Of a DNA stretch of 64,000 bases, positions 14,501 through 26,300 are shown in pieces. Made by a program: the position numbers and the translations under genes. Every line of letters begins with the position of its first letter. Within the stretch, counting starts at the first letter, position 1. Location of the stretch: the NCBI GenBank assembly GCA_030867875.1, contig JAOWCC010001634.1, positions 5,565,877-5,629,876 on the forward strand, written 5' to 3'. The notes beneath the pieces are model-generated. The model was given only the letters and a program-made list of their open reading frames with translations. It was not told the DNA's origin and searched no databases. Origin of the DNA: Actinernus sp. WN-2022 (lineage: Eukaryota > Cnidaria > Anthozoa > Actiniaria > Actinernidae).

Positions 14501-17304
14501 TTGTATTGCGTTGTATTCTATTGTATTTTTGGTAAAAGTTCGTGTCGTCCTACATAAAGGGATTGCCCCCCTGTGTCTGAATGTGCAATCATTGATCACG
14601 AGTGGAAAAGTATCCTTTGAATAGTCCAATTCGCAGTTCTTTCAAACCGCCATTTTGAAAGGTAACCAAGCCTTTGGTGACATCGAGGCTGGGGTTGATT
14701 CAGCTAAGGATTGGTTACCTTTCAAGAACTATGAGTTGGACTATTGAGCCTATTCCAAGCCACTTACTTCTCCAGATGGATAGTTCTTTGCATCACAGGC
14801 GGAAGGTATCTCATAAGCGTGTGTTTCGTCTCGGGATTATTGTACATCTCCTCCAGACCATCGACCTTCAGTAACAGAACAAAATCAGCAAATAATATAT
14901 TATTGTAACCCTTCTAAGGGCGCTTTCCATTTACGGGAACTACTGGTCTTGATCGATCAGTTCTTAAATGGAACGGCATCAGTTCTGAGAATTAGAACTG
15001 ATACGTTCCATTTAAGAACTGGCCCATCAGACCAGTTAGTTCTCGTAAATGGAAGCGAGGAACGTCGTGAAGCGTGAAATCTACAGCTTTAGCTTTTGAG
15101 ATGCATGATCACACGTGAACTTTAACGGTGAGATTGGTACGTGAAAATGAAAATTGTAACCTTTCTCTAAACCACACGTTAATCAATTTTCGTGCCAGAA
15201 TATTTAATTAGATTCGAATCCTCACAAGTGAAACAAGTCGACCTCTCGCACCTTGGTCGCTCGCCTCTCTTCCCTCGAAATAAAGAAAACATAAAGAGGT
15301 CGACTTGTGGCAAGTCTAATTGGTTAGTATCACAAGGCCTTCCAGCAGACTTTAAACATAAAGAGGTCGACTTGTGGCAAGTCTAATTGGTTAGTATCAC
15401 AAGGCCTTCCAGCAGACTTTAAACATAAAGAGGTCGACTTGTGGCAAGTCTAATTGGTTAGTATCACAAGGCCTTCCAGTAGACTTTAAACATAAAGAGG
15501 TCGACTTGTGGCAAGTCTAATTGGTTAGTATCACAAGGCCTTCCAGCAGACTTTAAACATAAAGAGGTCGACTTGTGGCAAGTCTAATTGGTTAGTATCA
15601 CAAGGCCTTCCAGTAGACTTTAAACATAAAGAGGTCGACTTGTGGCAAGTCTAATTGGTTAGTATCACAAGGCCTTCCAGCAGACTTTAAACATAAAGAG
15701 GTCGACTTGTGGCAAGTCTAATTGGTTAGTATCACAAGGCCTTCCAGTAGACTTTAAACATAAAGAGGTTGACTTGTGGCAAGTCTAATTGGTTAGTATC
15801 ACAAGGCCTTCCAGTAGACTTTAAACATAAAGAGGTCGACTTGTGGCAAGTCTAATTGGTTAGTATCACAAGGCCTTCCAGCAGACTTTAAACATAAAGA
15901 GGTCGACTTGTGGCAAGTCTAATTGGTTAGTATCACAAGGCCTTCCAGTAGACTTTAAACATAAAGAGGTCGACTTGTGGCAAGTCTAATTGGTTAGTAT
16001 CACAAGGCCTTCCAGCAGACTTTAAACATAAAGAGGTCGACTTGTGGCAAGTCTAATTGGTTAGTATCACAAGGCCTTCCAGTAGACTTTAAACATAAAG
16101 AGGTTGACTTGTGGCAAGTCTAATTGGTTAGTATCACAAGGCCTTCCAGTAGACTTTAAACATAAAGAGGTCGACTTGTGGCAAGTCTAATTGGTTAGTA
16201 TCACAAGGCCTTCCAGCAGACTTTAAACATAAAGAGGTCGACTTGTGGCAAGTCTAATTGGTTAGTATCACAAGGCCTTCCAGTAGACTTTAAACATAAA
16301 GAGGTCGACTTGTGGCAAGTCTAATTGGTTAGTATCACAAGGCCTTCCAGCAGACTTTAAACATAAAGAGGTCGACTTGTGGCAAGTCTAATTGGTTAGT
16401 ATCACAAGGCCTTCCAGTAGACTTTAAACATAAAGAGGTTGACTTGTGGCAAGTCTAATTGGTTAGTATCACAAGGCCTTCCAGTAGACTTTAAACATAA
16501 AGAGGTCGACTTGTGGCAAGTCTAATTGGTTAGTATCACAAGGCCTTCCAGCAGACTTTAAACATAAAGAGGTCGACTTGTGGCAAGTCTAATTGGTTAG
16601 TATCACAAGGCCTTCCAGCAGACTTTAAACATAAAGAGGTCGACTTGTGGCAAGTCTAATTGGTTAGTATCACAAGGCCTTCCAGTAGACTTTGTAAATC
16701 TTAGATACTAGGACTAAGTCGTCTGCGTAGAGTAAGTTGCTTATATTAGTTCCACCAATACATATGGGATCCTTTACTCCCCATTCGTCTAACACTTGAG
16801 TCAGATCACTGAGGAATAGATTAAAGAGGGTGAGGCTTAGCATGCAGCCCTGTTTGACTCCAGTGTAACATCATTCTAAACTTTTCTGTGATAACATTAT
16901 CTATTTTAACTGCTGAATACATCGAGTGTAATAGTGAGAAAACATTACCTTCAATACCTGCCTGTTTTTTTTTTCTCGAAGAGCTTTTCCCTTGGCATAC
17001 TATCAAATGCTTTTTTTTAATCGACAAAGCAAGTAAAAAGCATGTTATTTTTCTTGTTTGGTTTACTTTTAACGTACCGTTATCGATAAGGCCTTTAAAC
17101 AGTGGAATGTCGCCGGTTTTCTAAACCCAAATTGTTCTTTCTTCACTATTCCTTTATATGTTAGGTAGTTGTATAACCTCCGGTTTAAAATTGACGTAAA
17201 TAGTTTACTAAGCGAAGATAAAAGCGTAATGCCTCTGTAGTTCTCTATTTCTGATCCGTCACCCTTTTTGTGGATGCACATACCTATCCATTTCTCACAC
17301 AAAT

Positions 17305-17335
<31 letters not shown>

Positions 17336-20300
17336 CTCTCCGGCATCAGTCACTAGGACTTGATAACGTTTACTAAATCTCAATACCTTTACAGTAATTC
17401 CCACAATACTGCAGTACACGGATAGCGGCATTAGTTGGAAGGCATCGCTGACTTTAAACCAGCCTCGAGAATCATCAATCATAGGTAATCTAGTCACGTT
17501 GTCTAGCCAGCCATAGTCATAAGTGTTTGCATCAAACTCTCCACTGCTTTGTACTGTTTTTACAGGTTCAGATCTCTTTACTTTTGAGATCCTAGATGTA
17601 GGATCCGCTGTTCCAGGTTCATTGGAGCCAGAGGTATCGCATGGAAGATTCTTTGTAGGAAATTTGGATTCCGTTGGACCAGAGATGTTCGGTCCCACGT
17701 CAACGGTGGAAGGTCCGTTAGAAGTAGAATTCGGGAATTGTTCAGATGACCTGTTAACTGATGTCGATCTAGTCACGTCAGTCTGCCCAGCTTCTGCGTG
17801 TCCCTCTCCGTGCTTTTTTTTTGTCGTGTGAGTAGAATACCACAAATACTCGTGGAAGAGTCGCATGCGAGGGAGCTTTGCCAGAAAACCATACCTGAAA
17901 CGTAACGTCTACAAAGAGAGAAAAAGAGAGTCAAAAGTGTAATCAAGATGAAACGCAACAGGAGCGCCTTACCTGGAGCGTCCATCTCCCATACTATGTC
18001 TATGCTGCAGCGTTTGTACAGACCGGGTTATTTTTAGAATGTGTTTTCTGTGAGGTCGGTTTCACTATCCAATCACAAGTGTTTCTGTAATTATAATTCA
18101 AATGTTTAATGATGTTGCAGCCATGTAATTGTCAGTTGACCAAACGAGAGAAGCTAACAAGACATATTTTGTTAACATGCCGCCATGAAAGACAACGAGA
18201 AATGAAATCTAATAATAACCCGGTCTGGAATAATGCTGCATCACGAATATATGACAAAGGGGAGCTCGGGTGGCGCCTCTCACCTCTGTGGCCCAGGTTC
18301 GAATCCCGGACGCGGCGCCATAATGATGTGAGTTGAGTTTGTTGGTATCTCGCCTTTGCTGCGAGGGTTTTTCTCCGGGTTCTCCGGTTTTCCTCCCTCC
18401 GCAAAACCAACACGCTAAATTCCAATTCGATCTGTGGATTAGCCGGGACCTGGCTTTGATCAGCCCCCATGGTTGTTTCAGGTCTCGTTAGAAATTCAGA
18501 GTTTTTTCAGTTGCCATGGACGCTCTGTGTAATGGGCTATTTTACTGTGCGCCCTCCATTTTACTAGTCACTGATGGAGTTTTATCGCTCTTTGTATTAT
18601 TTCCGCGACGATTGGAAATGAATTATATCTCCCACTTTATTAAAAGAATGAAAAATTAAAAGCCAAAATTAAAATAGCCTGCGAACTGGCTCACAGAGGA
18701 GAGAAGAAATTGGAAGCAGCAGCACTTCACCTCTCATCTGATTGGACCTCATTTGGATTGCACTGACAAATAATTGTATTGTTTTAGGGTTAGGCTATTG
18801 TTAGGCCACACCGTGGCAAAACGGTATGCTCCGCTGGCCAAAAGAACGAAGGCTCCGCTATCAAATACAAATTACCGAGGGTTTCAACTTTTTTAGTAAA
18901 TAATTTTATAACTTAGTAAACTCACAGTGAATTACAAATTAAGAAAACTTCAACCTGTTAAAGTCTTAGGCTTAGCTTTTAAGTAGTTTTCTTATTTTTT
19001 GACAAAACAGTTCACACATGGATGCTTTTAAGCAGAAATTTTAAAATCACGGGTATGTGCCTGTTGTTTCATTTCAGTTTTCGCGGGAAACTGGGGGCGG
19101 CCGCGCGCCGACAAGAAATAGCAAATACGCATGCGCGTAACGTTTTGCCGCGGTGTGTTGTTAGGCTATTGTTAGGCTATTGGTAGGCTATTGTTAGGCT
19201 ATTGTTTGGACTCATCGACTAACCAAAAATAGATCACGAGAAGCCACTGGACTAAAGACACATTGGAATCTTCAAAAAAGCTGCCATTTCTTATTGAACG
19301 CCATTTCCTGCAACCAGCATCGGAACACCTCCAGGCATGTCCGTCTTTAACTGCTCCTTTCTTCTGGATCGTCATATTCGCTCCGCACTCACATATTTGT
19401 TGAGAGGATAAAACTCCCATTCGACACAAATATGCAAAAAGCGCATCCAAGGTACCAATGATAGTAACGAGGTCAGTATAACGCATGATGAAAAGTAGTG
19501 GAGACAAAACATTCAATTTTAGGATATATATAATACTTATACCGGTATATCAACATAAACAATAGGATTGGAATATTGTGCACATGATTGGCCACGATGA
19601 CTAAACAAAAAGATTGAAAACATCATTGCACCTGATTCGCTTATGAATGTTGAACTGCAGAGGAAACAGGTAAATTAGCATAACGACTTTTTTTTTGCAC
19701 TTGATTGATTTTCTGCTTTAACGATCTTACACCTGATTCGCTCATAAATGACGAACTGCAGAGGAAACAGGTAAATTAGCAGTATAAAAGAATAACCGAA
19801 CGATTTATAGGTCACTTGCTAAAAGTAAACTAAGCGAAAATGTCTTCCAGAGTGACCAAGTGTACCGTCTGCTTCGAAAAGGGACACACGCTACTCCATT
19901 GCATGAACGTTTGCTCGGTTTGTAGTGGAGACAAGCGAGACTGCCAATGTCCTTTACCCAAAAAACGCAAGATGCCAGCGAAAAAAGTTCCATCCCCGCA
20001 ACCGACAGCTGATTCATCAGAGAGCGACAGTGAGCCAGAGCCAGAGCCAGAACTTGATTACAAGAAGAAGTACACGCAACTGATGACTCGCTATAAGTCA
20101 GTCACAAAAGCATATCAAGAAACAAAAAACAGAATGCCCAATTCACTGCAGAGATTGACAACCTGCGTGGTGCTGTGCGCGGTGCTTCCAACAGCATTCC
20201 TGCCCTCCAACAACGAGTAGAGGGAATGCAGAAAGACGTTGATGACTTGACAGCATCAAACGAAAGGAAACAGGGCAAGTTGAGATCCTTCCAGAGCAAG

Positions 20301-23300
20301 CTGATAGAGGAAAGACAGAAAACTGACTGACTTCACTGGCATCCATGAAATCAATAAGTCACAAGAGCCGGGCCGTTCTGCGCGTTACCAAGGGAACTGT
20401 CTTGAAATAAAAAAAACTGGCAGACTGGGGCGAGTCTTGGCACTTTGGCGAAGTAGATATCCTGAAATATCGATGCAATAGTCATTGTTAAGTGTGACTC
20501 CATTAATATTTTTCCTCCAACAAGTTAATAGAAGTCTCAACTAACTGTTGATCTTGTTTTGAAAAAGGAGTCGTAAACTTTAGAGTCGTAAACTATACGG
20601 TGTTACGACTCCTTTGTCAAGTGGAGTCGTAAACTACACCTGATCCCAAAATGGCGCTCAACAACAGATGCTAGACGAAACATAACATTGAAACTTCAAT
20701 ATCTTGAATTTTCTCTTCGCTTTTGGGTCTGAAAACAAGCTTAGAAGACACACATATTACTTGTTGGTAAGTTTTAAGTGTCGGTAAATTCGTCAATATC
20801 TTGTCTTAGAAGATACACATAAGCTTATTACTTGTCGGTAGATTGTCGGCCGATTTCTTGCAGTTGTCGGTAGATTGTCGGTGGAATTTACGTAGTTGTC
20901 GGTAGGTTGTTGGCGTGTTGTCGGCCTGAACCGAGTCTAATGATGGATCAATGTAGGGGCGTAATTCACATTTGTATAACGTCCGTACAGGCTCTTCTCC
21001 CCCTGAACCGAACCTAATGATGGATCAATATAGGGGTGTAATTCACATTTGTATAACGTCCGTACAGGCTCTTCTCCCCCCTGAACCGAGTCTAATGATG
21101 GATCAATGTGGGTCGTAATTCACATTAATTTTGTATATCGTCTATGCACACTCTTCTTCCTCATGAACCGAGTCTAATGATGGATCAATGTAGAGGCGTA
21201 ATTCACATTTGTATAACGTCCATGCAGGCTCTTCTTCCTCCTGAACAGACTCTAATGATGGATAAATGTAGGGGCGTAATTCACATTTGTATAGCGTACG
21301 TGCAGGCTCTTCTCCCTCTTCCCGTGAGCTGTTCGCAGGCTAAAATGAAAACGGTCCTTACCGCATCGGACTGTAGTTCAAGTCTAGTAGCGACCATAAC
21401 CTCTTCTCTCTTTGCCTTTTTCTCCACTACTCTCACTTCCTTAGTTCGCAGTCTCTCCTCTGCGTTTCGTTCCTTTCGCTCCTGCCTCAGCATTATTTGT
21501 CTCTGGCGCTGAAAAAAAAAAGACAAAGAGAAAAGAGATATCAGAGAAGAGAAAGGAGATTATAGAGAGGTAGGATAAAGTAACAAACCAAGACAGAAAT
21601 TTAAAGAAACGAAGAAACACAAGTAACGAAGAAATTAATAAGGGAACAAAATATAAAGATGTAACATATATAATAATAGTGGGTAACAGTAACTTTTCCC
21701 TGCAATTCCCCTCATCTTCAAGGTTCTGCCGTTTTACTATTTCTAGCTTGTTAGAAACACAAATCTACGATTGTTTACTATAGTATATGCCCTTAATATA
21801 TAGCAAAGTAATTTAGAGAGCTATGATTGGTCAATTTGCGCTGCATAACTTCCGGTAATGGACCCTCCTCCCACTTCCGGTCTCAAAGAAAATGAAGAAG
21901 CTAGTATGTAATAAACTTCTTATTAACCTTGTTTGCTCAGTCCATACATAACGTCATAGATCCTCGTTGTATCCCCTTATGGTCCGTGCGCTTCGCTTCG
22001 CGGTTGGGCCATAAAAAAGGGGGGGGGGGGGAACAGGATCCATAACTTACGGTACAGAACGAGCAAACAAGGTTAATACAAGGTATTTATTTACCACGTT
22101 TTGAGTCATCGCATCGTCAAAATTGTTGTGAATTCACGAGCCGCTAGCTAAGCGAATCCACGTGATAAATAAGGACATAAACCCAAGCCTTGTTCACACT
22201 ATCGACGCACAACAAGTACCCCTCTCACAGTTCCTACCACTATTGTAATGTACAGTGGTAAAACTGCTTGCAAACGAGGTTAACGGTGACTCGAATGACG
22301 CATACTGTAGATAGAAATATTACACGACTGTATGACAAATTTCTGAATTTCCTTAGTTGTTTCATATTTGTGGACAAGTCACCGTTCAACTTGTTTTCAT
22401 GAGCACTTTACATGAAATAGTCAACATCATTCGTATTGGGAACTGTGAGCGGACTACTGTGATTATTATTACGGCACTGTGCGAGGTGATGTGTTGCTCG
22501 CATCGCTAGTGTGAACCAGGCTTAAACTATCGTACATTGTGTTAAAGTGCAAGTAAAGCCATAAAACAACATGAACTCTTTTTGCCCAAAATTCTATTTC
22601 TGATATACTTCAGTTGTCTAACTTAGTTTTCTTTGAGAGGCAGCAGCAGAAATTAAACTAGAGTAAACGCTACCCGAATTGATTCATCTTGTGATGTCAC
22701 AATGAAAACCTACAGGATTTTATTGTACTAGTGTTCTCTAGGGAGGGAGTTTATGACGTCACAGGATCCATGACAAGTAACCAAAATTAGGGATTAAATG
22801 GCATAAATGTTACAAAATTTCATAGTGCAAGATTAATACCTTTTTGTGAGAAACAAACACAATACTACAATATAATTTTTTTTATTTTTTTGACATGATA
22901 CTTGCACTTTAAATAAATTAAACAATTTTGAATATAACCAGTCCTTACCAATAGGTTAGCATTTTCTCCCGACAGTTTTATGCGGCATTGCTCTATTGCC
23001 TCACGGACCACCGAGTCCTGTGCATCAACGGACGAATCAAGGTAGAACTCCGCCTACATTCAATGGCAAGGAGAATTACATGTCAAATCAGTATTCTTGG
23101 GCTGTTAAACTAAACCAGGATTAACGTTAATATTTAGTTCAATTTGGTAACTTGTGGACTACTGGATGATTTAGGACTAAAAACCTATTGTTTGATGATG
23201 AATAAGTAGTTAGTAACCTTTCTACGTCTAGAATAAGGAACCACTACATGGCTTGTACAGCTGCAGCCAACCAAACTTGAAGAACGTTTCAAGGGAGATT

Positions 23301-26300
23301 TTCATTTCCAGTATTAATGCGTACAGTGCTCGGGGACGCTGCTAGATGACATGACTTTTGTCAACTGCCATGACACCATCTAATAGGAATGACGTCATGT
23401 GGTTGTACTGGAGGGCCACACAGCGGTCAAACTTCTGCGCGTGGGCGGCCGTGCGAATTTCCCGCGCAAAATTTACCTTAAAACGTATTACAGTGAACTT
23501 CTACCCCCAAAAGTTAAGAAAAATACGTGAAAGTTAAGCTTTTTATTTTCACAGTCGACGGGAAATTGAACAAACTTCAAACTGTGAGTTTACCAAACTT
23601 TTTCGTAATTTACCAAAAAAGTTCTCAAGGTTTGAAAACGGGTGTGTGAACAGTGACACTGCCGGCTCGCTCTGAATTCGTTTTGGATTATGTTGTTGCA
23701 AGATTTTTGACGCATGCGCAGACGTTTGACCGCTGTGTGCTGGATGGCTAAAAAGTCTGACATCATTTATTTAAAGGCATGTGTACGAGATCGGTAGTGT
23801 TATCAACAAAACCTGTTTGTAAATGCTATTTTCCACCTCCAAACGGTTGTCAATCTTTATAAAAAAGCGTTTTGAAGCTTAAACTCCACATTGTCAAGTA
23901 TTTTTTTTATATCTTAGTTTAAAGTTTGTTTTCCATCCAAAAGCCTTTGCCATGGGATCATGAGCGCAATTCATTGGTTATTGAAGTGATGTATCAGCAT
24001 GTGACTGTTTTCTGCGAAGACCTATTGTATTCTTTAACAAGTATTTTTCCTTATTTTTATTTATGAAAATTGTGCTTACTAGTAAGAATTCAAGAACTTT
24101 TCAAGGACATTTTTGGAATCAAGGACTTTTCAAGTCGAGCAGTGAAATGCAAGGTCTTTACGGGAAAATATCAAACCGAGGTCTTGACAGTATGGACCGA
24201 GCGATAGCGTACATAAAAGACTGAAGTCTGATATTTTCATGTAAAAACCGAGAATATGAGGTTAATAACACGTTTATTATGGCGCTTTTTTAGTTGGAAA
24301 ACAAAAATATAAAGACGGAAGTTGCACTTTTACATCCGGTTGGCCGCGTTGCATTTTGATTGTAGATTTCGCGCCGTTTTGTTTCACGACTCAAACCACA
24401 AAACGAACACAGTCATGGAAGATTCTAAGGCTCAAATCACCTTTATTTTGAAGGATTTATCCGTATGATTAGAACTAAATTTAATTGCAGAATGCAACAC
24501 TGTTCTTTGTTGAATTGAGACTGAATAAGTTAGATTTCTACAGAAAACATGTGGACGAAAGGACGAACAAATCTGTCAAACTGAAGTCAGTCTATTATCA
24601 GGGACTTTAAGTAACCACGACGGCAACGTCTAAACGACAACGGCATAAAACAATAACCTTAATTACAAAATACAATAGCTGCACGTGAAAATGCACGCAG
24701 TCGCTTACATTTCCACTGTTCTCTGCAAAAACACAACGTGGCAACCCCAAATTGTACGTTTTAAAGAGAACGTGAACGTAAAAAAGTAAATCAATCCGTT
24801 TTTCGTTCGGCGTGAACTAACTCAATACTTACCATATTTTTCGAATATTTGGTCGTGAAAAACAATTCAAGGCGAACAAGGGAAAAAGTAGACATCAAAT
24901 TTTGTCCCGTCGCATTGCCGTCGCTGTCCTGGTTGCTTAAAGTCCCTATCATTGCACACCATGCGCTACAAGATTCCCTTTCTTACTTATTCTCTCTTGG
25001 TATCAATAACTTTGAAATGCCATCCAACTAGATGAGCTTCTTAGTTATTGTGGATGACAATTCCCTCTTTCTGTGTGTCAATATACATATACTAGAATGC
25101 TTGTAATTTTACTATTTTTGGTAATAAAGTCTTCCAGGTTGTTGTTGTTGTGAAGATAGTCTTACCTGTTTAGAGTAGTTCTCAACGGTGATAATCGTCT
25201 TCAACTTCTTGATAAGGCCTTCCCTTATAAGGGCCGCGAGAATCCTGCGTAAGAACGGCGAATCAATAAAATTAAAAACCCGTAAGGAATAGATGGCGAA
25301 TATTGTTTGAAATAGTTAGACTAATTTCCTCAGGCCATATAGAGAGCAGTAAATAACAGTTGAATGCATAATTTTATGTTGTGGGGAAATTCTGAACACT
25401 GGTTCAATTTGTTTTGAACCGGGGCAAATATTTTTGAACTGGTACAATCACAGGAAACCCAAGCTCTGTTTGTGTTTTAAATTATAAGGGTTTGTATGAG
25501 ATTTTAAACGAGTATTTGGTTTTATCCGTTAGGCCAGAAATACTGAAATAAAATCAATGAAAACTCCCCTGAAGTCTTTATCTGTTCTTCATTGGGCTCT
25601 GTATGCAATTTCAGCGAATTCTGTTGAAATTTTACCCCTCGACCTCTCCAACTAAGAAAGAAGGCAAGGACGGACGCAACCGCCATTTCTCGATCCCAAT
25701 CACTCGAACATCACGCTCGAATTTTCATCCAAAATCAATGCCAACCGCAACTAAACCTCAAATAATAGCACAGCAGTATCTATTCCAAGAGCCTCGTGCC
25801 ATTTAATTGAAATAATCCCCATTTCTCGAGCCTAAATCGAACCTAATTTCAAACAAATCCGCCCGTTGGGATTCGTGACTGGGAGAAGTTGGCAACGCTT
25901 AGCAACGGCTAGCTGCCAAAAGTTCACAGGCTCAGAACGTACGTATATATCTTATTTTGAACACGCCTCTACGTAAGTTGGCTCTATGGTACAGTGGTTT
26001 AGAGAACGTGCTTTTGATCCAACGACCGGAGTTCGATTTTCCTTTTTTACTTCTTTTTCTCCTTTCTCAGTTTTATTTAATCTTTTACTCTATTTTAAAC
26101 AATTAGAGCCTTCTACATGAAAAACATTGTTGTCTATTGGCTCTCAAGCCCCAACTGTGCACGCTCAATGACCTCGATTTTCAGTAGTGCGATGATGGGC
26201 TCCTGGACCCTGGTTGGGGCTCGAGAGCCAATAGACAACAATGTTTTTCATGTAGAAGGCGGCTCTAATTGTTTAAAATAGAGGAAAAATTAAATAAAAC

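Noticed and set aside
15290..16692. CRISPR array
   Set aside because: Units are directly adjacent with no unique spacers, in a clearly eukaryotic setting.
17069..17386. Extension of GTF3C1 exon 17 to 17069
   Set aside because: The open frame continues through a poly-G run into LINE reverse transcriptase, but protein similarity ends at the AAG|GTATTG donor and exon 18 continues it in phase.
17523..17831. 102-codon plus-strand frame
   Set aside because: It is antisense to GTF3C1 exon 17.
18132..18470. 112-codon minus-strand frame (MGADQSQVPANPQ)
   Set aside because: It is the antisense of SINE family B. The same peptide appears at 33531-33806 over another SINE copy.
21144..21512. 122-codon plus-strand frame
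   Set aside because: It crosses the 78-bp tandem array and the antisense of exon 15.
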